A DNA stretch of 64,000 bases from Megascapheus bottae (GCA_024803745.1 JANJXV010000261.1:437501-501500); one strand, 5' to 3'. Counted from the stretch's first letter, positions 40,392 through 54,921 are shown. Numbers and translations are program-made. Notes: generated by a model not told the origin, from the letters alone.

Positions 40392-43300
40392 CCTACACCT
40401 AACCCTAACCCTAACCCTTACCCTTACCCTAACCCTGGAGCTAAACCTAACCCTAATCCTGAACCTAACCCTTACCCTAACCCTAACGCTAATCCTAAGC
40501 CTAACCCTTACCCTTCCCGTACCCTAACCCTAAACCTAACCCTAATTCTAACCCTAACGCTAAACCTAAACCTAACCCTTACCCTTAACCTAACCCTAAC
40601 CCTAACCCTAAACCTAACCCTAAACATAAACCTAATCCTTACCCTTACCCAAACACTAACCCTAACCCTAACCCATAAACCAAACCTAATCCTAACCCTA
40701 ACCCTAACCATTACCCTTACCCTAACCCTAACCCTAACCCTTACCCTTACCCTAACCCTAACCTAACCCTTACCCTTACCCTAACCCTAAACCTAAACCT
40801 AACCCTAACCCTAAACCTAACCCTTACCTTTACCGTAACCCTAAACCTAAATGTAACCCTAACCCTTACTCTTACCCTTAACCTCACCCTAAACCTAAAC
40901 TTAAACCTAACCCTAACCCTAACCTTAAGCCTAAACCCTTCTCCTTACCCTAACCCTAACCCTAACCCTAAACTTAACCCTAACCTTAAACTTAACCCTA
41001 ACCCTTTCCCTTACCCTAACCCTAACCCTAACCCTAAACCTAACACTTACCCTTAACCTAACCCTAACCCTAAACCTAACCCTAATCCTTACCCTTACCA
41101 TAATTCTAACCCTAACACTTACCCTAACCCTAACCCTAAACCTAACACTTACCCTTACCCTAACCCTAACCCTAACTCTAAACCTAACCCTAACCCTAAC
41201 CCTAACACTTACCCTAAACTTAACCCTAACCATTACCCTTATCCTAAACCTGACCCTAAACTTAACCCCAACCTTAAACCTAACCCTAACCCCAAGTCTT
41301 ACCCTAACACTTACCCTAATCCTAACCCTAACCCTAACACTTACCCTTACCCTAACCCTAACCCTAACCCTAAACTTAACCCTAACCTTAAACTTAACCC
41401 TAACCTTTTCCCTTACCCTAACCCTAACCCTAACACTAAACCTAACACTTACCCTTAACCTAACCCTAACCCTAAACCTAACCCTAATCCTTACCCTTAC
41501 CATAATTCTAACCCTAACACTTACCCTAACCCTAACCCTAAACCTAACACTTACCCTTACCCTAACCCTAACCCTAACTCTAAACCTAACCCTAACCCTA
41601 ACCCTAACACTTACCCTAAACTTAACCCTAACCATTACCCTTATCCTAAACCTGACCCTAAACTTAACCCCAACCTTAAACCTAACCCTAACCCCAAGTC
41701 TTACCCTAACACTTACCCTAATCCTAACCCTAACCCTAACACTTACCCTTACCCTAACCCTAACTCTAAAGCTTACCCTAACCCTAACCTTAACACTTAC
41801 TCTTACCCTAACCCTATCCCTAACCTTAATCCAACCCTAACCCTAACCCTAACCCTTACCCTCTCGCTAACCCTAACCCTAATACTTACCCTAACCCTAA
41901 CCCTACCCATAACCCTTACCCTTTCCCTAACCCTAACCCTAAACCTAACCCTTACCCTTACCCAAACCCTAAACCTAACCCTAACCCTAACCATAACCCT
42001 AACCTTAACCCAACCCTAACCCTAACCCTAACATTACCCTTACCCTAACCCTAACCCTAAACCTTAACCTAACACTAACCCTAACCATAATCCTTACCCT
42101 AACCCTAACCATAAACCTACTCCTAACCCTTACCCTTTCCCTAAACCTAACAATAAACTTAAACATAACCCTAGCCCTCACCCTTACCCCAACCCTAAAC
42201 CTAAACCTAACCCTAACCCTAACCCTAACTCTAAACTTAACCCTATCCCTAACCATAACCCTCCCCCTTACCATTACCCTAACCCTAAACCTAACACTAA
42301 ACCTAACCCTAAACCTAACCCTAACCCTAACACTAACCTTAAGCCTAACCCAAACCATAACCCTAACCCTAACCCGTACCCTAACCCTAACACTAACACT
42401 AAACCTAAACCTAACCCTTACCTTAACCCTAACCCTTACCCTAACCCTAACCCTAACCCTTACCCTAATCCTAACCCTAACACTAACCCTAACCCCTAAC
42501 CCTAACCATTAACATAAACCTAACCCTAACCCTAACCCTAACCCTTACCCTTACCCTAACCCTAAACCTAACTCTAACCCTAACCCAAACCCTAAACCTT
42601 ACCCTAACCCTAACCCTAACCCTTACATTAACCCTAACCCTAACCCTAATCTTAAACCTAACCCTAACGCTAAACATAACCCTAACCCTCACCCTTACCC
42701 TAACCGTAACCCTAAACCTAACCCTAACCCTAACTCTAAACTTAATCCTATCCCTAACCATAACCCTCCCCCTTACCCTAACCCTAACCCTAAACCTATC
42801 AATAAACCTAACTCTAACCCTTACCCTTACCCTAAACCTAACACTAAACCTAATGTTAAACCTAACCCTAACCCTAACACCTAACCCTAACCCTAACCCT
42901 AACCCTAATCCTTACCCTTATCCTAACCCTAACACTAACCCTAACACTTACCCTTACCCTAAACCCTACACTATCCCTAACCCTAACCCTAACCCTAACC
43001 CTAAAACTTACCCTTACCCTAAACCTAACCCTAACCCTTACCCTAAACCTAACCCTAACCCTAAACCTTACCCTTATCTTAACCCTAACACTAAACCTAA
43101 CCCTTACCTCTACCCTAACTCTAACCCTAACCCTAACCCTAACCCTAACACATACCCTTACCCTAACCCTAACCCTAACCCTAACCTTAACCGTAACCCT
43201 AAACCTAACCCTAACCCTAATCCTAAAATATACCCTAACCCTAACCCTAACCCTAACCCTTACCCTTACCCTTACCCTTACCCTAACCCTAACGCTAACC

Positions 43301-44400
43301 TAAACGCAAACCTCAACCTAACCCTAACCCTAACCCTAACCCTAACCTTAACCGTAACCCTAAACCTAACCCTAACCCTAATCCTAAAATATACCCTAAC
43401 CCTAACCCTCACCCCAACCCTAACCCTAACCCTAAACCTAACCCTAACCCTAATCCTAACCCTTACCCAAAACCTAACCGTAATCCTAACCCTAAACCTT
43501 ACCCTTACCCTAACCCTAACCCTTAACCTAACCCTAATAACCCTAACCCTAACCTTAACCCTAACCCTTATCCTTACCCTAACACTAACCCTAACCCTAA
43601 CCCTAAACCTAACCCTAAACCTAAACCTAACCCTTACCCTTACCCTAACCCTAACCCTAACCCATACCCTAACCCTAACCCTAAACCTAACCCTAACCCT
43701 TACCCTTACCCTAACCCTAACCCTAACCCTTACCGTTACCCTAAAACTAACCCTAACCCTAACCCTAACCCATACCCTAACCCTCACCCTAAACCTAAAC
43801 CTAACCCTAACCCTAACCCTAACCTTAACCCTAACCCTTTCCCTTACCCTAACCCTAATCCTAACCCTAACACCAACCCTAAATCTACCACTTACCATTA
43901 CCCTAACCATAACCCTAAAACTAACCCTAACCCTTACCCTTACCATAATTCTAACCCTAACCCTAACCCTAACCCTTACCCTTACCCTAACCCTAACCCT
44001 AAACCTAAGCCTAACCATAAACCGAACATTAACCCTAACCCTAACCCTTATCCTTACCCTAACCCTATAGCTAAAACTAACCCTAACCCTAACCCCTACC
44101 CCTAACCTTAACCCTTAACCTTACCCTACCCTAACCCTAACCCTAACCCTAACACTTACCCTAACACTTACCCTAACCCTAACCCTAACCCTAACCCTAA
44201 CACTTACCCTTACCCTAATCCTAACCCTAACCCTAAACCATACCCTAACCCTAACTCTTACCTTAACACTTACAATTACCCGAACCAAAACCCTAACCCT
44301 AACCCTTACCCTAACCCTAACCCTAACACTTACCCTAACCATAACCCTAACCCTAACACTTACCCTAACCCTAACCCAAACCCATACCCTTACCCTAATC

Positions 44401-44439
<39 letters not shown>

Positions 44440-45481
44440 TACCCTTACCCTAACCCTAAACCTAACTCTAACCCTAACCCTAACCCTAACCCTAAACCTA
44501 AATCTAACCCTAACCCTTACCCTAACCCTTACCCTAACCCTAACCCTTACCCTAACCCTAACCCTAAACCTTACCCTTACCCTAATCCTAAACTTAACCC
44601 TAACCCTTGCCCTTACCCTAACCCTAACCCTAAAACTATAACTAACCCTAACCCTAAACCTAACCCTTAACCTTAACCTAACCCTAACACTAACCCTAAC
44701 ACCTAAGCCTAACACTAACCCTAATCCTTACCCTTATCCTACCCCTAACAGTAACCCTAACATTTACCCTTACCCTCAACCCACCCTAACCATAAACCTA
44801 ACCCTAACCCTTACCCTAACCCTAACTCTAACCCTAAAATTTACCCTTACCCTAAACCTAGCCCTAACCCTTACCTTAAGCCTAACCCTAACCCTAACCC
44901 TAACCCTTACCCTTACCTCAACCCTAACCCTAAACCTTACCCTTACAATAACGCTAACCCTAACCCTAACCCTAATACATACCCTTACCCTAACCCTAAC
45001 CCTAACCTTAACCCAACCCTAAACCTAATTCTAATCCTAAACCTAACCCTAACCCTTATCCTTACACTAAAACTAACCCTAACCCTAAACCTAACACTTA
45101 CGCTTACCCTAATCCTAACCCTAACCCTAAACCTTACCATAACCCTAACCCTAACCTTAACACTTACAATTACCCTAACCCTAACCCTAACCCTAACCTT
45201 TAACCTAACCCTAACCCTAACCCTAACCCTTACCCTAACCTTAACCCTAACCCTAACCCTAACCCTAACCCTTACCCTTAAAATAACGCTAACCCTAACC
45301 CTAACCCTAACCCTAATACATACCCTTACCCTAACCATAACCCTAACCTTAACCCAACCCTAAACCTAACCCTAATCCTAACCCTAACCCTTACCCTTAA
45401 CTTAACCCTAGCCCTAAACCTTACCCTAACCCTAACCCTAACCCTTACCCTAACCCTAACCCTAACTGAACCCTAACCCTT

Positions 45482-45512
<31 letters not shown>

Positions 45513-46342
45513 CCCTAACCCTAACCCTAAACTTAACCCTAACCCTTATCCTTACCCTAGCCCTAACCCGAAACCTAACCCAGACCATAAACCTAACCGT
45601 TACCCTTACCCTAACCCTAACTCTAAACCTAAACCTAACCCTTACCCTAACCCTAACCCTAACCCTTACCCTAACCCTAACCCTAACCCTAACCCTTACC
45701 CTTACCCTAACCCTAAACCTAACCCTTACCCTAACATTTATCCTAACACTAACCCTAACCCTAACCCTAACACTAACAATACCCCTAACCCTTACCCTTT
45801 CCCTAACCCTAACCCTAAACCTAACCCTTACCCTTAACCCAACCCTAAACCTAACCGTAAACCTAACCCTAACCCTAACACTAACCCTAACCTTAACCCA
45901 ACCCTAACCCTAACCCTAACCCTTACTCTTACCCTAACCATAACTCTAACCTTAACCCAACCCTAACCCTAACTCTAACCCTTACCCTCACACTAACCCT
46001 AACCCTAATCCTTACCCTAACCCTAACCCTAACCATTTACCTAAGACTTACCCTAACCTCGAAACTAACCCTAACCCTAACACTAACCCTTAACCTTACC
46101 CTAACCCTAACCCTACCCTTAACACTTATAATTACCCTAACCCTAACCCTAACCCTAAACCTTAAACTTGCCCTAAAACTAACCCTAACCCTAACCTAAA
46201 GCTAACCCTAACCCTAACCCTAAACCTTACCCTTACCTTAACCCTAACCTAACCTTTACCCTTACCCTTACCCTACACCTTACCCTAAAGCTAACCCTAA
46301 TCCTAACCCTAACCCTAACCCCTAACCCTAACCCTTAACATA
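40392..46342. repeat. Domain C, copy 3 (~5.95 kb, cut by domain D)
   Basis: Third mosaic copy. It starts within the copied B-tail segment (CTACACC at 40393, with GGAGCTAAACC in place of the usual AGAGCTAAACC), and carries AAATGTAACC at 40849 and the AATGTTAAACC marker at 42853. It follows copy 1 to about 44.4 kb, then switches to blocks seen at 36.4-37.7 kb of copy 2. It ends sharply at about 46342, where domain D begins just after a CCCTAACCCTTAACAT motif. No gene is present. Confidence 0.7.
40970..41773. repeat. 402 bp tandem duplication in domain C copy 3
   Basis: Two adjacent blocks are almost identical: AAACTTAACC anchors at 40970 and 41372 and AAGTCTTACC anchors at 41294 and 41696, both 402 bases (67 hexamers) apart. 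I noticed small differences, for example CCCTTTCCC against CCTTTTCCC near 41000 and 41405. Copies 1 and 2 have one such block each (near 27030 and 34230), so the extra block arose after the copies separated. Confidence 0.8.
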
Positions 46343-49300
46343 ACCCTAACCCTAACCCTCACCCTTACCCTAACCCTAACCCTAACTCTAACCCTAACCC
46401 TAACCCTAACCCTTACCCTAACCCTTACCCTAAAGCTAACCCTAACCCTAACCCTAACCTTAAACGTAACCATAACCATAACCCCAAACCTAACCCTTAC
46501 CCTTACCCAAACCCTAACCCTCAGCCTAACCCTAACCCTAAAACTAACCCTAACTCTAAACTTAACCCCAACACTAACACTAACCCTTGCCCTTACCATA
46601 ACCCTAACCCTAAACCTATCACTAAACCTATCCCTAACCCTAACCCTTAACATTAACCTAACCCTAACCCTAAGCCTCACCCTAACCCCTAACCCTAACA
46701 CTAACCCTAATATTTACACTTATCCTAACCCTAACTATAACCCTAACACTTACCCTTACCCTAACCCCTACCCTAACCCTAATCATAACCCTAACCGTTA
46801 CCCTAACCCTAACCCTAACCCTAAACCTTAAACTTGCCCTAAAACTAACCCTAACCCTTACCCTAAACCTAACCCTAACCCTAACCCTAAACCTTACTCT
46901 TACCTTAACCCTAACCCTAACCTTTACCCTTACCCTAACGCTAACCCTAAACTTAACCCTAACCCTAACCCTAATACATACCCTTACCATAACCCTAAAC
47001 CATACCCTAAACCTAAGCCTAACCCTAACTCTTACCCTCACCCCAACCCTAACCCTAACCTTAACCCAACCCTAAACCTAACCCTAATCCTAACCCTAAA
47101 CCTGACCCTTACCCTAACCCTAAACCTAAACCTTACCCTAACCATAACCCTAATCCTAACCCTTACCCTAACCCTAACCCTAATCCTAACACTAAACCTT
47201 ACCCTTACCCAAACCCTAACCCTAAACCTAACCCTAAACTTAACCCTAACCCTAACCTTAACCCTAACCCTTATCCTTACCTTAACCCTAACCCTAACAC
47301 TAACCCTAACCCTAACCTTAACCCTAAACCTAACCCAAACCCTAACCCTAACCCTAACCCGTACCTATCCCTAACACTAACCCTAACCCTTACGCTAACC
47401 CTAAGCCCAAAACCTAACCGTAACCCATACCCTTACCCTAACCCTAACACTTATCCTAACTCTAACCCTAATCTTAATCCTAACCCTTACCCTTACCCTA
47501 ACCCTAACCCTAACCCTAACCCTAATCCAAACCCTAACCCTAACCCTAACCCCTACCTATCCCTAACCCTAACCCTAACCCTTACGCTAACCCTAAGCCC
47601 AAAACCTAACCGTAACCCATACCCTTACCCTAACCCTAAAACTTATCCTAACTCTAACCCTAATCTTAATCCTAACCCTTACCCTTACCCTAACCCTAAC
47701 CCTAACCCTAACCCTAAACCTAACACTAACCCTAACCCTAACCCTTACCCTAACCCTAACCCTGGCCCTAACCCTTACCCTAACCCTAACCCTATCCCTA
47801 CACCTAACACTTACCCTAACCCTACCCCTAACCACTACCCTTATCCTAACCCTAAACCTAAACTTAACCCCAACCCTAAACCTAACCCTAACCCTAACAC
47901 TTACCCTAACACTTAAACTTACCCTAAACCTAACCGTAACCCTAACACTTACCCTTTCCCTAACCCTAATTCTAACCCTAAAACTTACCCTAACCCTAAC
48001 CCTAACCTCAACAATTAACCTTACCCTAACCCTAACCCTAACCCTAACACTTACCCTAACCCTAACCCTAACCCTAACCCTTACCTAACCCTAACCCTAA
48101 CACTAACCCTTACACTAATCCTAACCATAACACTAATCCTAACCCCTAACCCTAACCCTTAACCTAACCCTAACCTTAACACTAACCCTAAACTTTACCC
48201 TTACCATAACCCTAAACCTAACTCTAACCCTAACCCTAACCCTAACCTTTTCCTAACCCTAACCCTAACCCTTACACTAATCCTAACCCTAACACTAACC
48301 CTAACCCCTAACTCTAACCTTTAACCTAACCCTAACCCTAACACTAACCCTAACCTTTACCCTTACCGTAACCCTAAACCTAACTCTAACCCTAACCCTA
48401 AGTCTAAACTTAACCCCATCCCTAACCCTAACCCTCGCCCTTACCCTAACCCTAACCCTAACACTAACCCTAACCCTAAACCTTACTATTACCCTAAACC
48501 TAACCCTAACCCTTACCCTAACCCTAACTCTAACCCTAATGTTAACCCTAAACCTTATCCTTACCCTAACCCTAACCCTAAGCCTAACCATAAACCTAAC
48601 CCTAAACCTAAACCTGACCCTTACCCTTACCCTAACCCTAACCCTAAACCTTACCATTACCCTAAACCTAACCCTAAACCTTAACCTAAACCTAACCCTG
48701 ACCCTAACGCTAACCCTTACCTTATCTTAACCCTAACCCTAAACCTAATCCTTACCCCTACCCTAAGGCTAAACCTAACCCTAACCCTAACCCTAACCCT
48801 AACCCTAACCCTACCCTAACGCTAACACTAACCCTAACCCTAACCCTAACTCTAACACATACCCTTACCGTAACCCTAACCCTAACTTAAACCGTAACCC
48901 TAAACCTAACCCTAAACCTAACCCCAACTCATACCCTAACCCAAACCCTAACCCTAACCCTAACCTTTACCCTTACCCTAACCCTAACCCTAACCATAAC
49001 CCAAGCCTAAACCTAACCCTAACCCTAACCCTAACCCTTACCCTTACCCTACCCCTTGCGCTAAACCTAACCCTAACCCTACGCCTAACACTAAACCTTA
49101 CCCTAACCATAACCCTAATTCTAACCCTAACCCTTACCTTAACCTACCCCTAACCCTAAACCTACCCTAACCCTAACTCTAACCCTAACGTTAATCCTAA
49201 ACCTTATTCTTACCCTAACCCTAACCCTAACCCTAACCCTAACCCTAAACCTAAACCTAACCCTTACCCTTACCCTAACCCTAACCCTAACCCTTACACT

Positions 49301-49655
49301 AAACCTAACCCTAACCCTAACCCTAACCCTAAACCTTACCCTTACCCTAACCCTAACCCTAACCCTTACCCTTACCTTAACCCTAAACCTAACCCTAACC
49401 ATAACCCTTACCCCTACCCTAACCCTAACCCTAACCTTAACCCTAACCCTAACCCTAACCCTAACCCTAACCCTAACCCTTACCCTTACCCTAACCCTAA
49501 CTCTGAAACTAAACCGAACTCTAACACTATCCCTAACCTAACTATTATCCTTACCCTAACCTTAACACGAAACCTAATGCTATCGCTAACCCCTAACCCT
49601 AACTCTAACCCTAATCCTAACCCTAACCCTAACCCTAACCCTAACCCTAACCCTT

Positions 49656-49686
<31 letters not shown>

Positions 49687-50142
49687 TCCTTACCCTTACC
49701 CTATCCCTAACCCTGAATTTAACCCCAACCCTAAACCTAAACCTAACCCTAAACCTAACCTTTACCCTAAACCTAAGTCTAACACTTACCCATACCCTAA
49801 CCCTAACCCTAACCCTAAACATTACCCTTACCCTAACCCTAAACCTAAACCTAACCCTAACCCTAACCCATAACCATAACCCTAACCCTTAACCTTATCC
49901 TAACCCTACACCTAACCCTAAAACTTACCCTTACCCTAACCCCAATCCTTACCCTAACCCTAACCCTAAACCTCACCCTCACCCTAACCCTAACCCTAAC
50001 CCTAAACCTCACCCTAACCCTAACCCTAACCCTAACCCTAACCATAACCTTAAACCTAACGCTAACCCTAACCCCTAACTCTAACCCTAACCCTAATCCT
50101 AACCTTAACAATAACCCTAACCCTAACCTAACCCTAAACTTA
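46343..50142. repeat. Domain D, long unit 1 (5'-truncated, ~3.8 kb)
   Basis: From about 46343 the sequence matches 55888 onward at an offset of 9,545; upstream of 46343 the match fails. The unit includes a 192 bp duplication, an ACCTTTTCC marker near 48247, CCCTTGCGCTAAACC near 49055 and CTATCGCTAACC near 49580. It carries the variant CCTTACCCCTACCC near 48752 and AAAACTTATCC near 47639, both shared with long unit 3 and not with long unit 2. A few substitutions against long unit 3 were seen, near 46569 and 46906. Confidence 0.88.
47337..47720. repeat. 192 bp tandem duplication inside the long D unit
   Basis: The TACGCTAACCCTAAGCCC marker occurs twice, 192 bases (32 hexamers) apart, in every long unit: 47391/47583, 52992/53184, 56936/57128 and 62537/62729. 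It occurs once in each short unit (51347 and 60892). The two blocks differ at the start (CCCGTACC against CCCCTACC). The single copy in short units fits the deletion removing the second block with the following 2 kb. Confidence 0.8.
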
Positions 50143-51787
50143 ATGCTTACTCTAACCCTAACCCTAACCCTTACCCTAAACCTAACCCTAATCCTAACCC
50201 TAACCCTAAGCCTAAGTCTTACACTTACCCTAACACTAACCCTAACCCTAACCCTAATCCTTACCCTAACCCTAACCCCAACACTAACCCTTCCCCTTAC
50301 CCTAACCCTAACCCTCACCCTTACCCTAACCCTAACCCTAACTCTAACCCTAACCCTAACCCTAACCCTTACCCTAACCCTTACCCTAAAGCTAACCCTA
50401 ACCCTAACCCTAACCTTAAACGTAACCATAACCATAACCCCAAACCTAACCCTTACCCTTACCCAAACCCTAACCCTCAGCCTAACCCTAACCCTAAAAC
50501 TAACCCTAACTCTAAACTTAACCCTAACACTAACACTAACCCTTGCCCTTACCATAACCCTAACCCTAAACCTATCACTAAACCTATCCCTAACCCTAAC
50601 CCTTAACATTAACTTAACCCTAAACCTAAGCCTAACCCTAACCCCTAACCCTAACACTAACCCTAATATTTACACTTATCCTAACCCTAACTATAACCCT
50701 AACACTTACCCTTACCCTAACCCCTACCCTAACCCTAATCTTAACCCTAACCGTTACCCTAAACCTAACCCTAACCCAAAACCTTAAACTTGCCCTAAAA
50801 CTAACCCTAACCCTTACCCTAAACCTAACCCTAACCCTAACCCTAAACCTTACCCTTACTTTAACCCTAACCCTAACCTTTACCCTTACCCTAACGCTAA
50901 CCCTAACCTTAACCCTAACCCTAACCCTAATACATACCCTTACCTTAACCCTAAACCATACCCTAAACCTAAGCCTAACCCTAACTCTTACCCTCACCCC
51001 AACCCTAACCCTAACCTTAACCCAACCCTAAACCTAACCCTAATCCTAACCCTAACCCTGACCCTTACCCTAACCCTAAACCTAAACCTTACCCTAACCA
51101 TAACCCTAATCCTAAACCTTACCCTAACCCTAACCCTAATCCTAACGCGAAACCTTACCCTTACACAAACCCTAACCCTAAACCTAACCCTAAACTTAAC
51201 CCTAACCCTAACCTAATCCCTAACCCTTATCCTTACCTTAACCCTAACCCTAACACTAACCCTAACCCTAACCTTAACCCTAACCCTAACCCAAACCCTA
51301 ACCCTAACCCTAAACCGTACCTATCCCTAACCCTAACCCTAACCCTTACGCTAACCCTAAGCCCAAAACCTAACCGTAACCCATACCCTTACCCTAACCC
51401 TAACACTTATGCTAACTCTAACCCTAATCTTAATCCTAACCCTTACCCTTACCCTAACCCTAACCCTAACCCTAACCCTAACCCTAAACCTAAACCTAAC
51501 CCTAACCCTAACCCATAACCATAACCCTAACCCTTAACCTTATCCTAACCCTACACCTAACCCTAAAACTTACCCTTACCCTAACCCCAATCCTTACCCT
51601 AACCCTAACCCTAAACCTCACCCTCACCCTAACCCTAACCCTAACCCTAAACCTCACCCTAACCCTAACCCTAACCCTAACCATAACCATAACCTTAAAC
51701 CTAACGCTAACCCTAACCCCTAACTCTAACCCTAACCCTAATCCTAACCTTAACAATAACCCTAACCCTAACCTAACCCTAAACTTA
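50143..51787. repeat. Domain D, short unit 1 (1,645 bp)
   Basis: Equivalent positions at 50143 and 51788 (AATGCTTACTC) are 1,645 bases apart instead of about 3,950. Compared with the long unit it lacks about 2.3 kb. The sequence goes from the AATCTTAATCC block near 51425 straight to the AAACCTAAACC...CCATAACCATAACC block near 51490, which in long unit 1 lie at about 47665 and 49850. It also has only one copy of the 192 bp block. The deletion joins two CCCTAA-rich runs, as expected for recombination between hexamers. Confidence 0.88.
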
Positions 51788-54700
51788 ATGCTTACTCTAA
51801 CCCTAACCCTAACCCTTACCCTAAACCTAACCCTAATCCTAACCCTAATCCTAAGCCTAAGTCTTACACTTACCCTAACACTAACCCTAACCCTAACCCT
51901 AATCCTTACCCTAACCCTAACCCCAACACTAACCCTTCCCCTTACCCTAACCCTAACCCTCACCCTTACCCTAACCCTAACCCTAACTCTAACCCTAACC
52001 CTAACCCTAACCCTTACCCTAACCCTTACCCTAAAGCTAACCCTAACCCTAACCCTAACCTTAAACGTAACCATAACCATAACCCCAAACCTAACCCTTA
52101 CCCTTACCCAAACCCTAACCCTCAGCCTAACCCTAACCCTAAAACTAACCCTAACTCTAAACTTAACCCTAACACTAACACTAACCCTTGCCCTTACCAT
52201 AACCCTAACCCTAAACCTATCACTAAACCTATCCCTAACCCTAACCCTTAACATTAACCTAACCCTAACCCTAAGCCTCACCCTAACCCCTAACCCTAAC
52301 ACTAACCCTAATATTTACACTTATCCTAACCCTAACTATAACCCTAACACTTACCCTTACCCTAACCCCTACCCTAACCCTAATCATAACCCTAACCGTT
52401 ACCCTAACCCTAACCCTAACCCTAAACCTTAAACTTGCCCTAAAACTAACCCTAACCCTTACCCTAAACCTAACCCTAACCCTAACCCTAAACCTTACCC
52501 TTACCTTAACCCTAACCCTAACCTTTACCCTTACCCTAACGCTAACCCTAAACTTAACCCTAACCCTAACCCTAATACATACCCTTACCATAACCCTAAA
52601 CCATACCCTAAACCTAAGCCTAACCCTAACTCTTACCCTCACCCCAACCCTAACGCTAACCTTAACCCAACCCTAAACCTAACCCTAATCCTAACCCTAA
52701 ACCTGACCCTTACCCTAACCCTAAACCTAAACCTTACCCTAACCATAACCCTAATCCTAACCCTTACCCTAACCCTAACCCTAATCCTAACACTAAACCT
52801 TACCCTTACCCAAACCCTAACCCTAAACCTAACCCTAAACTTAACCCTAACCCTAACCTTAACCCTAACCCTTATCCTTACCTTAACCCTAACCCTAACA
52901 CTAACCCTAACCCTAACCTTAACCCTAAACCTAACCCAAACCCTAACCCTAACCCTAACCCGTACCTATCCCTAACACTAACCCTAACCCTTACGCTAAC
53001 CCTAAGCCCAAAACCTAACCGTAACCCATACCCTTACCCTAACCCTAACACTTATCCTAACTCTAACCCTAATCTTAATCCTAACCCTTACCCTTACCCT
53101 AACCCTAACCCTAACCCTAACCCTAATCCAAACCCTAACCCTAACCCTAACCCCTACCTATCCCTAACCCTAACCCTAACCCTTACGCTAACCCTAAGCC
53201 CAAAACCTAACCGTAACCCATACCCTTACCCTAACCCTAACACTTATCCTAACTCTAACCCTAATCTTAATCCTAACCCTTACCCTTACCCTAACCCTAA
53301 CCCTAACCCTAACCCTAAACCTAACACTAACCCTAACCCTAACCCTTACCCTAACCCTAACCCTGGCCCTAACCCTTACCCTAACCCTAACCCTATCCCT
53401 ACACCTAACACTTACCCTAACCCTACCCCTAACCACTACCCTTATCCTAACCCTAAACCTAAACTTAACCCCAACCCTAAACCTAACCCTAACCCTAACA
53501 CTTACCCTAACACTTAAACTTACCCTAAACCTAACCGTAACCCTAACACTTACCCTTTCCCTAACCCTAATTCTAACCCTAAAACTTACCCTAACCCTAA
53601 CCCTAACCTCAACAATTAACCTTACCCTAACCCTAACCCTAACCCTAACACTTACCCTAACCCTAACCCTAACCCTAACCCTTACCTAACCCTAACCCTA
53701 ACACTAACCCTTACACTAATCCTAACCATAACACTAATCCTAACCCCTAACCCTAACCCTTAACCTAACCCTAACCTTAACACTAACCCTAAACTTTACC
53801 CTTACCATAACCCTAAACCTAACTCTAACCCTAACCCTAACCCTAACCTTTTCCTAACCCTAACCCTAACCCTTACACTAATCCTAACCCTAACACTAAC
53901 CCTAACCCCTAACTCTAACCTTTAACCTAACCCTAACCCTAACACTAACCCTAACCTTTACCCTTACCGTAACCCTAAACCTAACTCTAACCCTAACCCT
54001 AAGTCTAAACTTAACCCCATCCCTAACCCTAACCCTCGCCCTTACCCTAACCCTAACCCTAACACTAACCCTAACCCTAAACCTTACTATTACCCTAAAC
54101 CTAACCCTAACCCTTACCCTAACCCTAACTCTAACCCTAATGTTAACCCTAAACCTTATCCTTACCCTAACCCTAACCCTAAGCCTAACCATAAACCTAA
54201 CCCTAAACCTAAACCTGACCCTTACCCTTACCCTAACCCTAACCCTAAACCTTACCATTACCCTAAACCTAACCCTAAACCTTAACCTAAACCTAACCCT
54301 GACCCTAACGCTAACCCTTACCTTATCTTAACCCTAACCCTAAACCTAATCCTTACCGCTACCCTAAGGCTAAACCTAACCCTAACCCTAACCCTAACCC
54401 TAACCCTAACCCTACCCTAACGCTAACACTAACCCTAACCCTAACCCTAACTCTAACACATACCCTTACCGTAACCCTAACCCTAACTTAAACCGTAACC
54501 CTAAACCTAACCCTAAACCTAACCCCAACTCATACCCTAACCCAAACCCTAACCCTAACCCTAACCTTTACCCTTACCCTAACCCTAACCCTAACCATAA
54601 CCCAAGCCTAAACCTAACCCTAACCCTAACCCTAACCCTTACCCTTACCCTACCCCTTGCGCTAAACCTAACCCTAACCCTACGCCTAACACTAAACCTT

Positions 54701-54875
54701 ACCCTAACCATAACCCTAATTCTAACCCTAACCCTTACCTTAACCTACCCCTAACCCTAAACCTACCCTAACCCTAACTCTAACCCTAACGTTAATCCTA
54801 AACCTTATTCTTACCCTAACCCTAACCCTAACCCTAAACCTAACCCTAAACCTAAACCTAACCCTTACCCTTACC

Positions 54876-54921
<46 letters not shown>

